NCBI GenBank assembly: GCA_030737875.1
Contig: CM060922.1
Span: forward strand, 754,861,603-754,925,602
Direction: 5' to 3'
Source of the DNA: Allium sativum
Lineage: Eukaryota; Streptophyta; Magnoliopsida; Asparagales; Amaryllidaceae
Length of the DNA stretch: 64,000 nt
The translations under genes were made by a program, and so were the position numbers. Numbering within the stretch: the first letter of the stretch is position 1; the number at the start of each line of letters is the position of its first letter. Of this stretch, positions 35,028 to 48,021 are shown piece by piece. The notes under the pieces are model-generated. The model saw nothing but the letters and a program-made list of their open reading frames with translations, searched no databases and was not told the origin of the DNA.

Positions 35028-36186
35028 TAGTAATCATCCATCTACCAAAATTTTCAACAAACCTGTTAAAATATTTTCAGTACAGTTGTTATCTCTCAAA
35101 ACAGAGTAAAATTGTTATAAGACAACCCAATTTAAATTTCAAACATACGGCAAACAAACAGTCAAATGACAAAGAAATCATGGTTAAATATTGAACTATA
35201 GAATTATCCATTTGCTCAGTTTAAGAAATAGACAACTTTTAGTTGCTAAATAGTTAAACTAAAAATCAGTGACAACATGTACATGACTGTGGTTACTACA
35301 TTTCGGATTCAACGTGGCAAGCGATCTAAAGAACATATCAACAAACCTGTTAAACTCATTGTTATTTCTTTGTTTCATGGATTAATATACCGCAATCTAA
35401 AATTATACCATACATGTTTCAATTCAATTCAATTGAAATAGCTAACACACTAACAACTAGCTAATTAACACACTAGTGCCATACATTTCTGATTCCAGGG
35501 TATAACAACCAGCTAACACACAAGTACATACCAATTCAATTGAAATAGCTAAAACACTAACACAAAGTAGCAATCGGCTTACACACAATGACTTCAACTT
35601 GTTCCCTAATCCCTACTATCAGGCAAGCACAACACAATTCAATTGAAACAACTAACAAACTAACACAAAGTAGCAATCAGCTAACACGCAAAGACTTCAA
35701 CTTGTTCCCTAATCCCCACTATCACGCATGCAAAACACGATTCAATTGAAACACATACCTGCGGTACGGAGGGCTACGGAATAAGGGTTGCTGCGTCGAA
35801 GGAGAGGGTTATTTACTTGTTCGTCTCTGTCGGTAGGGGAGATTCCAGAGAAAGGTGGAGGCAAAATTTGGTGACCAAAAACACTAATTTTGGTTTTTGG
35901 TCACCATTGAAGTAAAACAGAGGGAAAAGGGAGCGACCAAAATTTTAATTTGGAGTGCCTAATGGGGTGCACAATATGATACGCATTCGATTTGGCCAAA
36001 AGCCGTATCAAATTAACTGATCCGCAGCTTCATTGATGGACGGTTAGATTTAGGGTGTTTGGGGTGGTGCAGATCGCAAAAGGTAGTTTGATACGGATCT
36101 TAGCACTATCAAATATGATACGGCTATAAACCGTAGCTTACTTCCGCATCCTGGTGTGCCAAATTGGCTGATATGGTGTAGTGTTT

Positions 36187-36492
36187 TGCTAGCAGTAAAA
36201 GCAAGTTACTTTGCCCTTCTGCTTTTTTTGACCATCTTTTCCTTTCTGCTGTTGCTGCTTCCTCTTTTTGTTATTACCACCCTGTTGTGGTCTCGGTTCT
36301 TCTTTAGCTGCAACAATAGTCTCTTCCTAGGGAAACAAACTCTCGTGCCTCATAGCTTTCTCAACGATCTTCTCATAAGTGCCTCATAGCTTTCGACAAA
36401 GCTTCAAAGTCAGAAACATACTATAGCATAGGTCTACAATTCTTCTTAAGCACAACAAACCTTTTAAATAGAATAGACTTCTGAATGGTAGA
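36187..36492 (-). pseudogene. Gypsy gag, middle segment between the CACTA insertions
   Basis: On the complement the segment encodes a Gln/Lys-rich stretch ending KKQKGKVTCFYC, the run-up to the first zinc knuckle, and is joined to the adjoining gag pieces only if CACTA-2 and CACTA-3 are ignored. Stops are present. Confidence 0.65.
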
Positions 36493-36495
36493 GAT

Positions 36496-39400
36496 CACTA
36501 CAACAAATATACCATATTACAACGGTGCAAAAACGTTGTAAAAAGTTTTTACAATAGTGGAGCCACCGTCATGTATTAAGAAGTTGTAATATACTTTTAT
36601 CTTTTACAACGTTTCTGCACAGTTGCAACACCGTTGTGAAATAGGGTATTTAACAACTTTTACTCACCGTTGTAATAAACTTTATTACAACTATTATTCC
36701 CCGTTGTTGTATATTCTGTTATAACATCAGAGAATGGGTATAACAACTTTTACCACCATTGTAATAAACTTTATTACAACTTTTTTTTGATGTTGTAACT
36801 CATATACACCTTACTAATATAAAGATTTCATATATATATATATATATTAATAATAATATGATTCATATTTCAATGCAACAAATATAATTATACGGAATCA
36901 TTCATATATATTAATTAACATAATATTCGATCAACATACATATAGTACATCATCAACTAAGCCCATCACAAAAAACATAACCGTTTCAAAATACATACAT
37001 CGATCTAACACAAAAGATACATAAGCATACCCTACAAAAGCACTCTAGCTAAAGACGGTGACTTCACTGTGTATTGCATCCCATTCAGAACTACTTTCAT
37101 GCTGCACCACAATTCTCCCAAGCATGGACGAGAAGAAGCTTCACAACCCGTATAACGCTCTACAATTGAAGTAGAGATGATCAATATCTTCCTGCATCTC
37201 ACGACATAGAACACAGTTCAGATCAACCATCATCCCTCTGGCAGCAATCTTGGTTTTAGTCTGTAGTGCATTGTTGATAACTTTCCAAAGACACAAGTTT
37301 TCTTTGGGGACATTATCCTTAGCCATATGTATTTCGCCCACCTGCAATCAGGAAGCACATCAAATCTAGACAGAGCATTGTATATGTGTTTAATTGAATA
37401 CTTCTCACCTGGTATATTCCACAATACAGACGCATTACCATTTAACAAGCATAGCTTATTACTGATAATACCCCACAGCTGCATGACATGCTGGTTAGAA
37501 GTATTAGGCAAGGCAATACTGCCATTATGATAATATTGTGCAACAGTTGCATTTATGGGAACGCCAGATTGCAATTTATCCAAGTATGTAATGTCATGCC
37601 CAAGGATTTGACCATAGTCAATCCATGGGTCTTCCCAAAATGATATCCTCTCGAAAGCAGTTTTACCATAATTAAAGAAAAGCAAAACCGCACTCCTCAA
37701 ATTGATAAAACTCTTCCACGTCCAAGTCATACTTTGAGTTTTGTTCACATTCCTGATACTATCATTCTTGACTATGTGGTTGTAGGACTAAGCCACCCAC
37801 AAGCAGTTCTTTTTCCTTAGCACATTGTCGAAGTGCTTACCAAAAGCACATTTGTTCCATACTATAGTGTTAAAGATGCCAAGACCCCCTTTGGAAATGG
37901 GTTTCTCAATGCAAGCAGAGGATATGTGTGCAATGAACTTGACATGGATGTTTCCTTTCCACAAAAAAAGGCATAAAGAAGTTCGGATCATTTGTAACAG
38001 TTTAAGTGGCAATATAAATGACCTAGCCCAATAAATATGCATTGATAACACAACAGATTTTATAAGTACTAGCCTTCCAGCTTGGCTCAAACATTTATTT
38101 GCCCAGTTATCAAGCCTAGCAGTAATCTTATCATACAGGGGAAGGCATTGAGATACAGTTATTCTCATAATAGTGTAAGTAATTAAGTGATAAAACAAAA
38201 TTGATTGTCGCATTCACTTCTTTAATTGACCAAGATCTTATAAACAAACTGATTGTCGCATTCATCAGTAATTAAGTGGAAGTAAATATGAAATTAATAG
38301 GGTTAAGTGCAATACAACTGCAAAATCTCATAATAGTAGTTTATACTCAAGGGTATACATACCTCTAGCACACACGGATTTTCACTCCATCCAAAATGAG
38401 TGATAAAACAAAACTCCTGTAATGATTACACTGTCATTAGAAAATCGCATGTGAAATACTTACTAGGTAGTTATTTACACAGCAAATATTTATCTAACTG
38501 ATCCTACTCATTACACCATCTATCAACAATAAATTCAACACCTTTTATATCACTTTAGTGATGTAATGACTTTTTATAAGTTAAGGATTTATCATTACAG
38601 CACGTTTCACTCATATTTTTTTGTAAAAACCCTATATGTATCTTACAACCGGACCACATGTTGATAAAAGGACCTGACAGAAACAGCTAAAACGAAAGGG
38701 TGAGGAGTGTGCTTCGTTCTTTGTGCTTGCCACCCTTTTGTAATTGTTACCAATAGCTAAATGTATTGATAATTAGAAAACTTGCCACCTTTTTTGGATA
38801 CTCACAGAAGATCATGATAAACAAGCATTTACACCTAAACTGGAAATTCTATCATCGATATTAAAGTAAATAACCAAAAAATAGAGTATAATTGTGCTGA
38901 TTCCATTAAACATTGTAAATAACAGTAAAATTGTTGTACCCATTCTGTCCAGCTAATGCAATACATATGAAATCAAAACAAGATATCATCCTGAAGAAAA
39001 TCAACGCAGGGCCAGACATCGTTGCAGTCAGCGCCTCCCTCCTCCTCTGACCAGACAGCGCCTCCCTCCCCAGTTGTTCCTCTACCGCCTTTGATTGATG
39101 AAAATAATTTTCAAGTTGTAACCTCAGCATGGAAAAACAGATCTACACAGCAACAACGTCAACAATTTAGGGTTTCCACCAATTCTTAAGGCCAGAATCA
39201 GGCCACGAAGCATGACAACATGCAGTGGCCATCCCTGTTAAATCACAGCTGTGATGGGAAGAAATCGGTTAGTAATTCTACATTAAGAGAACAAAAGTTT
39301 TGATCTTTACTGAGTGAAAAAAGTGTTGACAACAACAGCGATTGATACCAGGATCGAGGAGGCTGAAGAAAGAGAATCGACCTAAACAAACAAAAGCAAG

Positions 39401-40606
39401 TAACGAAACAGGAAATGGATTTGGTGTGTAAATATGATGAGTTTTGGGCTACTTGTGGTCTGGAATTTGGAGGAAATGAGGGAAATTGATTCATCGATAT
39501 AAGCAGATCGATGATTGAGAGTTCGAGAATATTAGGGTTTCTAAAAAATTAGTATGTAGGCGGCGAACGAAAAGTAGAAGTGGGAATTGAAAATTAAGGT
39601 TGCGGGAATTTGATTTTTGTAATAAGACGAGGAGGTGGGAAGTTTAAACAATTTCCTATAAAATCAAGTTATGGGATTGTTTACCGTCACGCTTGATAAA
39701 AGAGGGAACTAAAAAAATATTACCATAAGTTATTAGTTATTATTTATTATTTATTAATTATAAATAATTTATGAATAATCATTTTTTATAGTAAATTATA
39801 AATGACTAATGATGTAGTTTATCATTTTATAACTACAAGTTATAAAGTATTATTTATTATTTATTAAATAACCAATGTTAATTATTAGCATTTAATTGTG
39901 AATTATTTATAAATTATATATTAATAATTAAATATTAAGTTTTCAAAATTTATTTATTTATTATCGAAAATCAATTGATTATTAATTACTAATTATTTAT
40001 TTTAATTGTTCATAATTGATTATTAACTACTAATTAGTTATTATTTAACTTTTACTTATTTCTATTTAGTTATAATCGAGTAGTAATTATTAAAAGCTTA
40101 TAACGTATATGTTACCAGTTATTAATTTATAAGCAATTAACATTAACTATTAAAAATAAATTACTACTTATTAACAATTATATATTTAATAATAATTAAT
40201 AAATATTACTGATTCCTAAGTTTATTATTAATTATTAAATATTAATATAATTAGTTATTAAATATATATATTATAAACATGAAGTTTGTAATAGGCATCT
40301 ATTACAACTAATAAAATGAAAAGTTGTTAAAAATATGTTTATTACAACTCTAGGAAATTAACAGTTGTAAAAAACATTTATCAGAAATTAATTATCAGAC
40401 ATTAATTAGTATATATTAGTTATTACAACAGACAAAAAAGAAAAGTTGGGATATATATGTTTATTACAACAGTGATTTTTTCACAGTTGTAAAAAACATT
40501 TATTACAACAGTGCGTTTTGCACAGTTGTAAAAAAGCGTTTATTGCAACTGTCTTTTTCGCACAGTTGTAAAATTAAAGTTGTAATATGGTATTTTTGTT
40601 GTAGTG
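36496..40606. mobile_element. CACTA-3, non-autonomous (4,111 bp)
   Basis: Starts CACTACAACAAATATACC and ends GGTATTTTTGTTGTAGTG, inverted termini with few mismatches over about 28 bases, with GAT duplicated (36493-36495, 40607-40609). Ends are rich in ACAACGGTG and TTACAACTTTT words in both orientations (36510-36800; 40290-40585). The interior holds a LINE reverse-transcriptase fragment and an unidentified region (38220-39660) with a telo-box-like AAACCCTAAT near 39530 on the minus strand. From 39715 to 40260 the sequence is almost pure A/T. It lies in the gypsy gag. Confidence 0.95.
37141..38213 (-). pseudogene. LINE (non-LTR) reverse transcriptase fragment inside CACTA-3
   Basis: Reading down from 38213: RLDNWANKCLSQAGRLVLIK, VVLSMHIYWARSFILPLKLL and CLFLWKGN are the thumb region of plant LINE ORF2; SKGGLGIFNTIVWNKC and ISFWEDPWI follow, then a zinc-binding RT-associated end with CLWKVINNALQTKTKIAARG and CVLCREMQEDIDHLYFNC (about 37160). 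Stops and shifts break it near 37790 and 37340. There is no poly(A) tail or target duplication, so it may have been picked up by CACTA-3 or be the rest of an older insertion. Confidence 0.88.
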
Positions 40607-40609
40607 GAT

Positions 40610-41042
40610 AAATTTTGTCTCAAACTTGACTTGAAACTGCTCCCATGAAATCTCATCTTATGGAGTTTCTAGAGTGACAGAGTTCCACCAATCCATAGCT
40701 CTACCCTATTGCTGTCTCGATGTATGCTTCCTCTTAGTTTCATCGTCAATTCCCAAGTCTCCAAATATCCCATTGCAAGTTGAATCTCTTTAATCGGCTC
40801 AGTCCCTTTAACTTCTTCCCTCATAGAATAGTGAAGTCTTTGCACAGCTTTGCGAAGTCCACGGCTCTATGAACCTACACTTGAACTCCTACATCTACCG
40901 CGACGGTCTCTGGAGCGGGATCCCTCCTCATGGTCGCTGCCATCATGACCTCGAACATAGTTGGGTGATCAAGTATATCGCCATTTCCCCCTCCAAAAAC
41001 AGTCTCCTCCCTAGCAGCATGTCTCGATGATCGACGACTCAT
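40610..41042 (-). pseudogene. Gypsy gag, N-terminal part
   Basis: ATG at 41042-41040 starts MSRRSSRHAAREETVFGGGN, a basic N-terminus like those of plant gypsy gags, after a leader of about 170 bases from the primer site. The frame is open to about 40875 and then breaks; the following sequence still resembles gag up to the CACTA-3 insertion. Confidence 0.72.
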
Positions 41043-41211
41043 TCTAAATCCGTAAAATATAATGATTAGCCCACACACGAGAAAAACTGCAAATGGAGTT
41101 CAATGTTATTATACTATACACTCATATACAGTATACATCCATCGGAAATCTACAAATACGTCTCTCATATGTAATTACATCCTTGAACTTTGGCTAAAAT
41201 CGATAACCAGA

Positions 41212-41223
41212 GCTCTGATACCA
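41212..41223 (-). other. Primer-binding site of the gypsy element
   Basis: TGGTATCAGAGC on the minus strand, an exact initiator Met tRNA match, two bases from the 5' LTR end. Confidence 0.95.
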
Positions 41224-41225
41224 AA

Positions 41226-43981
41226 TGTGATGACCGCCCATAACTCCTGCACTAAACAAGAGGAATAATGCGCTAAAAGGTGTGCCAGACAACCATGGAC
41301 GATCACCAAGGTAAGATAACCACGAACAGAACCTGTCACATAACTCACATCACAAGGATAGAATATAATAGAACATATACGACGGGCAATAATAGTGAAG
41401 CGGAATTGAGCAGAATCTTAAACTCTTTCATATCATCATGAAATATCCACACAACTTTGGATTACACCATAAGAGTCTGTACAATAAGCCTCATACAAGC
41501 ACTCAGAGAAAACATCAAACAACATATACAACAAAATACTAGATAATAGGAAATAATACGTCAGCCTCCTGGTCGTCATCGTTCAGCAATAGCATCCTCA
41601 TCAAAATCTATCACCTACTGCTCAGTCTGCCCATCCAAAACTGGATGAACAACCCAAGTTAATAAGAAGAAACATAAAACCTTAAGTCAGACAACAGTCT
41701 TAATAAGCGATAAAATAACTATCTAACATCATCAACAAAGTATACGAGAATAGGCAGAATAATCAACAAATCTACCAGCACCAACTGAGAAGAACCTAAC
41801 CCGTCTTCCCCACATCCGACAGTGATAGCCTTTACGAACAACCAAGTAGAACCAAACAGTACATTCATGGCAATTAGTTATCAAGTGTAGACCACCCTAA
41901 TCGATATCGACATATCACAAGAACAAGCCCCGAAGGCCTAAACCAACATCAGACAAGCACCCAAGAGATATAAATTTTAACGTCTAATAATGTACAGAAG
42001 ACGATACAAGCAAACAATCATCATCCATGACTCTAGCTACCACCGCCAATCCTGCTTCGAAACCATCGTTATCCGTATGATCGGCTCAACACCTTGCCAT
42101 CCATCAAGGGCTAATGGTAAACTCTGGTTCTAGCAAAACTTCATATGCCATACGACGAAATGTATCTAGGTCCGTCGAGCTACCTAAGGTACTCGACCAG
42201 TCACTTCTAGTCTTTTAGGCGTCCCTATTATACCCCTGCTTTGAGTCCGCTAGAACCTACTACAACGATAATTCCTCAGCCTTCGATATCTCTAGCCATC
42301 CACCCCTATGACTGTTCATAAGCTCAAGCCCCTTCTCGAGAAACCATTATCTACGAACTCAACACCTTGAGTCGTCTTCACATTTGTTGCATTACGACGA
42401 TCAACGAACACACCATAACACTTCGAACATTCCTACTTGAATTCATTTCGAAGCTATGTCCATTCTCGAACCAAAATAATCATCACTTTTGGTCGATATT
42501 CAATCCATAACACTTCGGCCTTTCCGCTATGAAAAACGACCAATAGCAAAAAAATGACCCAACCTATAGATTCGAACAACCCGACTCAATGGATCACAAA
42601 CGACCTGACATAATGGATCACGAACGACCTGACTCACTGGGTCACAAACAACCCGACTCACTGGGTCATGAACGACCTGATTCACTTGGTCACGAACGAC
42701 CTGACTCACGAATGACTTGATTCACTGGGTCATAAACGACCTGAAGCCGGCGAACCGCCCAAGGATGACCCGACCAAACTTGGACGACTTGACTTTAACT
42801 CAGATGCTCCATGACCCATTCATTCCAGATGACCCGACCTTGTGCAAACGACCTGACTCTAACGACCCGAAGCTCTTTAACGACCCAACCTTCATTTCTT
42901 GGAGCACAAGTCAGCGACCTATCCAAAAATGACCCGACTCTAGATCTGACCAATCTACCTCCAATCTTTACCAAATCGTCACCAGTCGACCACATCGATG
43001 CAAACAACTCATCCAAATCATCCAATTCAGCCATCAACACTTTATGAAATCATCAACACTACTAAAATGACAATTACTCATCGACAATCGTATAGAATTC
43101 ACCAAATCATGATAAATTAATGAATAAACAAAACAATGGATCTAAACTTGCATAAATATATGAACTAACATAAGAATTACCGATTTAAGTTGCTAGATTA
43201 GACCCTAGGGTGATTCAGATGAGAAATATACTTACCATGATGTAGATCTTGGTGAAAACAACTTGAAATAATAAAAATAAGATCAAACAACCCATATACT
43301 TGATTGAATCCGTGTGAGAGATACTTATCGCTCACCAAATCTTTGAAATCACTTGAAAACACTAAATTCTCAATCTAAGCAGCGGAGAATTATCTTCAAA
43401 CCTCTCAATTTTGTGCAATCTCCCATCACTTGATGTAGATCTAGCTTTGTTTGATGTAAATCTTCAATCTTCACATGTAGATCTAGAATTTTAATGGTGA
43501 AAATGCGTATTTGATTGAGCAAGGAGGATCACTAGCTCAACCAAATGAGACAATGAAAAAAAGTAACCCTCTCTCCGTACCTCTAACCCCCTATTTATAG
43601 CCTCCAGTCAGCCCACTAATGGGCTACACCAAATCAGCCCATTAATGACTAGCCAAACCTGTACAAAAAATGTGCAGCACCTAAATAGCGACTCCTCTCA
43701 AACTGTTGAACCAAATCTTTAATGTGACCACTCTACGGAATTAGAAATATCATTTCCTTTCCAATGAAATTGATCTCAGCACCTGATTCGATCCTAGTCA
43801 AAAGTTATTCCATATACAAAACTAACGGGAGCAAAATGGTTACAAATAAAATTGGTAAAAATTATGGATATGTCTCACATCCCCATAAACAACATATCAA
43901 AATATGAGAATGATCCAACCCTCAGGGAATTAAATAAAAATATTTTATGATCCTGCGATACGTAAAATGTGGACTATTACA
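41226..43981 (-). repeat. 5' LTR of the gypsy element (2,756 bp)
   Basis: Aligns end to end with 27032-29767. In window orientation it starts TGTGATGACCGCC and ends GGACTATTACA, the TG end mutated to TA. The TATA box equivalent is at 43591-43600. The tandem array at about 42575-42740 has extra copies relative to the other LTR, which can account for the 20-base length difference. Confidence 0.93.
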
Positions 43982-43986
43982 AAAAC

Positions 43987-44565
43987 TATCTGTTTAGATG
44001 AACGATAATAAAATAGTCAGTTGGTAAAGAGTTGCAACCTTTCATTATTTTTGTGATGCTATAAATAGATAAACATAAATGAAAAAATGATATTCATTAT
44101 TTTTCTCTATTTTCTATTACTCTTCTTCTCCACACAACTCTGTTCTTACTTCTATATTCTCTTCAGTTTGTTGTTGCTCCGCTTCCAAGTACAACATTGT
44201 GGGGCTAGTCTGTTTCATCCTGGAAAGAAAATTGCTCATAACTTCAAACAGAGAGCAATATTATTTCAAGAAAACAATATCTACTGTACTTGGACAGTTT
44301 GATTGGTAATTTAATTACTAACTTTATACTTACCATTTACTTACTGCATAGTTCTGGTTGCGAAGTTTTGCAACAGAGTAGAAACATTCTTATACCAACA
44401 AATTCGCAATAGTTTACTGACGCTTTGTATCGTTATTGATAGTAGTTTATATGTACAGATCAGTAACGCTTTTCTGAAGTTGCTATCAGCTTCGTAAAAC
44501 TTTTCTGAAGTTATGAATAATAATCATGAAATAATATTGGTTGTTGTTTATATTTACAGACGATT
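43987..44565 (+). promoter_or_regulatory. Copia-C leader or LTR right part, with TATA box
   Basis: GCTATAAATAG at 44059-44069 is a good TATA box; a pyrimidine-rich leader follows. TATATTTACAG at 44549-44560 would serve as a splice acceptor just before the copia-C ATG. No standard primer site was found, so the LTR end is not defined. Confidence 0.4.
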
Positions 44566-44765
44566 ATGTCTCAAAATAGAAACAACTCTACACCAACACA
44601 GACTATGACTAAACCTCAATCGGCGCATCTGGTTTCAACAATGGTGATATCTCATGGAGAAAAGCCTGAAAAGTTCACAAGGATGAACTTTAAATGATGG
44701 TAGCAAAAGATGTTGTTTTAACTGACGATTTTGGGACTTGTAAGATTTCTTATAGAAGGTGCTCC
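44566..44765 (+). pseudogene. Copia-C gag, N-terminal part
   Basis: ATG at 44566 starts MSQNRNNSTPTQTM and leads to GEKPEKFTRMNFK, a conserved gag block (GEKPEKFxGxNFKRW in related elements). Three stops replace Trp, Trp and Tyr-type positions after it. The frame reaches LVRFLIEGAP and is cut by CACTA-4; it resumes at 59820. Confidence 0.82.
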
Positions 44766-44779
44766 CACTACGCCATCGA

Positions 44780-45205
44780 ATGCATACTGCAACACCAGAA
44801 AAGTGATGCAGCAAGTGCCAAAAAATGTTGTTATAGGTCAAAAATGATCTGTAGCAACAATTTCTCGGTGTTGCCTTTTGTCGCGTTGCCTTAGAGTCTA
44901 AGGCAACATCTTTGCGACCATAAGGCAACATCGGTACAGTTGTTGCCATAGGTACTAAATTTACAAAAATGTGGGGCCCACTAAAATCTGTAGCCTGGGC
45001 TCTTGGAATCCTATTGTGGTTGTAATACGGGATCACATAATCCTATTGTGGGGCCCATATGCATTTATCTATGACAACTCTTTTACCATCCAATGCCCAA
45101 TGGCAACACTATATCATAGCTATGGCAACATTTAACATCATAAGCTGCAAAAATATATCATAGCTATGACAACATTACATCACATACTGCAACATTACAG
45201 AATTT
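44780..45205. repeat. Left subterminal repeats of CACTA-4 (TTGCCTTAGACTCTAAGGCAA type)
   Basis: GTTGCCTTAGAG faces CTAAGGCAAC at 44884-44909, with further GGCAACA, TGTTGCC and GCAACATT copies to about 45200. GCAACACC copies near 59685, 59695 and 59771 at the right end match. Confidence 0.82.
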
Positions 45206-46418
45206 AATATCACACTAAATTAAACATGGAACTTCTCATCTTAGATTAACAAGAAACACAAATAGTACTTACAAAAATACGTACAAACATAACCAGTAAA
45301 TTCGTGTTTACAAACCATACTTACAAACACATCAATTCATGTTCACTTCAAATTGTTGTACAGATTCCCAATATCAATTACTAAGAGCGCTTTCAGTTTC
45401 AGTGCCTTCACTGCTAATTGTCGCACAAAGATCCCCAATATCAACGTGCTTGTCAGGGTTTGCTTCATCTAATTTCTTAAGCATCCTTGTCAATTTCTCC
45501 TGTACTTTTTGGTTCACCTTTGCATCAAATTCATCTTGGAACATCTTGTTCACCTTTTTTTCGACTTCGTCAGCTATATCTTCCCTTATCTTTGGTCAGC
45601 TCCTGTATGTATGTGATTGTTGTTGGAGCAGCTTTTGAAACTTTTGGAGACTTTGTGTGCCATCCTGTAAGCCATGATGGACCGTGCGACTTTCCATCAA
45701 AAAGAAGTTCTTGAAAAACTCCATCATTGCCTTCTTCACCTATTGCTTTTTCAGTCTTCTCCTACAAAATAAAGCAGTTTCAAAATGTGACATCGTTAAA
45801 GAGTAAAATCTGAGTAACTCTTTAGTTCAACTAATGTTTTCATAGTTAATACACTATTTCAGCACAACCAAAGTCATGCATGCCTCGGTTACAAACTGAG
45901 GCAATGCCTCGTTTACATTTCAACACAAAATGAGAGGTATGCATGCCTCAGTTCCATTTCAGTTGCAAATCTATGCCATAACATAACTATGCCATGACTC
46001 ATTCAACAAAACAGGATCTAATTCTACAATAATGTTGGTCATGTGTAAAATGAGGCATTTTTTTGACATCTGAATGAAGAGAAAATAAAATTCTTATAAT
46101 TACGTAGTTCATTACTGAAGCATTAGTCTTGTACACCTTTCCTTCTTTCTGCTTGCGAGTTTTAACAAAAAGTTCCCCATCTGATTCCTTGGACTGATGC
46201 AAAAAACATTATATAGTAAAAAGATATCAAACCAATTGTTCCAAAACATATATCACTGATATTAAAAAAGTTAGACAGTAAAAACATCTCCATTTGAATC
46301 TTCGTTGATATATGTAGTTTATTCACAAGTTAAACAAGGATACTGCAATTGAGTCAAACAAGCATACCTCCATATGACCTATATTGTTAAACAAGCCAAC
46401 CATAAAAATAAGCAAAAT

Positions 46419-48021
46419 TGAAAATGGCTGCCGTTATCTTTGAACTTGCTTAATCCCTTCTTCTTCTTCTTCCACTGACTACCACCCCCTCATCCATGCC
46501 ACGCCGCAAATCCACCTCCCCTTCCAAGCCACACAACCTGCGCTCTTGCATGAGATCTGGATGTCCTATCAGTTCAAACCCAACATCCTCCTGATCTCAT
46601 TCAAGGGAGTTGTTGGCTAATCCCCTTATAGGTCTTGAGGCCGACACACTCAAGGCTGCACAGCCACCTTCCATTCTGCCTGGCGGAGCTTCGCCCTCGC
46701 CGATAACACTGTTCCTCACTACAGCTACGAATTCCAGCTAGAGAAACTATGAGTCGTGTTTGACTGTAGATGAGCCTCTTGTATCTAATGTAGCCACTGA
46801 GGATACTGGTGAGAGTGATGATCGAGTAGAGTTGGATGGAAACAGTAACGATAATACAAATTCTTTTGATATTTCGTAGCGCAATCAAGCTGTTCGTGAT
46901 AATGCCAAGGCAGGTGAAATCTTTCATCATGTAGATGTGTTGCTCGTTGTTGCTTCACCTAGTTGGAAATCCCTCTTTTCCCGGCTTCCTGTTGTCACTG
47001 GAACTTATACACCGCAAGAGTCTTTTGACACTTTGATAGTTAATGGCAGAAATGTGATGTCATTTGTAGTGCATAGAGTAGGGAAGGATTTTTGGAAAGA
47101 TTATCTAGTTGGTTTATTCCTATCCCCCTCTCCCTTTTATTAGGTGGTGCATGAGCAATGCAACAAGTTCTGGAGAATGCGAGGTAGGCTGCACGTTCGG
47201 TGGGTACCCAAAACACGTGCAAAACCTCTTGTGACTAGTGAAACTGCTCCGTTGTACAAGGAATCTCACTGTATTGAAGATCTTAATGAAGCTACGCCTA
47301 TGAATGAATCTTCCCACATCAACCCAAACATGGTACATGAATGTACTGAAGATACTGTTGTAGCTGCGCCTATGAATGATTCTACCCACATCAACCCGAG
47401 CATAGTACCTGCAAATGATAGCCAAACTTTTGACTGGAAAGCAACGGAACGAACACTGATACACTCTACTTCAAGGATGAGATACCATTTGGAAGAGAAG
47501 ATATATTACATCATTATAGGTGATGAGGGTGAAGAAAGAAAGCTTATGTATCATGTACTGGTTGAAGGGCTCGTTTTGGCAAAAGATGGTGATGACGGAC
47601 TAAATAATGTGCAATTACTCAATGACCCAGCATGGGACAAAAGTCAACTATACTCAATGATCTCTCTGTTCTTTGTTGCAGATCTGGCTTCCCATTTCAT
47701 TGAGGCATTGGAGGAAGTATCTCCAGGTGATGCTAATGGGGGCTAATCCCCTATTAGCGCATAGCAGTCTTGACATTTAGTCAAGCTCCTGTTCTTTTTT
47801 TCTTATTTGTAGCCTAGCGAATAAGCCAGCTCCAGTGCAGTAAGCTTGTCTAGGTAGAGTGGACGGAACACTTTAAACTTCATACGTGGTAGGCGATCCA
47901 CCTTAAAAACCGAAATAGTTGATTGTTAACTAACAATCACCTGTACTTTTCTGTATTTTATTATTAGTTATAATAAAAGGTGTTTGTGGTCACCTTAAAA
48001 ACCGGTCGACTTTACCAAAAA
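46419..48021 (+). mobile_element. ORF1-only LINE (1.6 kb) with poly(A) and target duplication
   Basis: The segment ends with an A run at 48017-48026 and is flanked by AAAAATAAGCAAAAT at 46404-46418 and about 48022-48036, a 15-base duplication typical of target-primed insertion. It lies in an intron of the CACTA-4 gene. It has a GA/CT-rich 5' end and an ORF1-like region but no endonuclease or RT, so it is a deletion derivative. Precise 3' base is ambiguous within the A run. Confidence 0.85.
46905..47746 (+). pseudogene. LINE ORF1-like protein (DUF4283-type), broken
   Basis: A frame open from about 46880 reads SWKSLFSRLPV, RVGKDFWKDYLVGLFLSPSP, stops at 47141, then continues VHEQCNKFWRMRGRLHVRWV, which together resemble the N-terminal nucleic-acid-binding domain of plant LINE ORF1 proteins. 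The second frame (47144-47746) contains a near-repeat: ATPMNESSHINPN and AAPMNDSTHINPS. It ends EVSPGDANGG before the 3' untranslated part. Assignment rests on order of a few motifs. Confidence 0.6.

Larger units (their letters stand above)
33588..36183. mobile_element. CACTA-2, non-autonomous (2,596 bp)
   Basis: Starts CACTACACCATATATGC and ends GATATGGTGTAGTG, a 13-base inverted terminus CACTACACCATAT, with TTT duplicated on both sides. Both ends hold repeats of ATACGGCTTTTAGCCGTAT (left 33605-33785, right 35970-36140). No transposase is present. It splits the first zinc knuckle of the gypsy gag. Its interior holds a long foldback. Confidence 0.95.
27032..43981 (-). mobile_element. Ty3-gypsy LTR retrotransposon, full-length, with two nested CACTA elements
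   Basis: An element of 16,950 bases on the minus strand: LTRs at 41226-43981 (5') and 27032-29767 (3'), primer site, gag, protease, RT, RNase H, integrase and polypurine tract, flanked by AAAAC. Order PR-RT-RH-INT marks the gypsy superfamily. Long LTRs, a Met-tRNA primer site and a TWETEES-type tail after integrase suggest a chromovirus-like (Tekay/Del) lineage. Without the two CACTA insertions it is about 10.2 kb. All domains carry breaks. The first 120 or so LTR bases differ at roughly one base in nine, so it is old. Confidence 0.93.
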
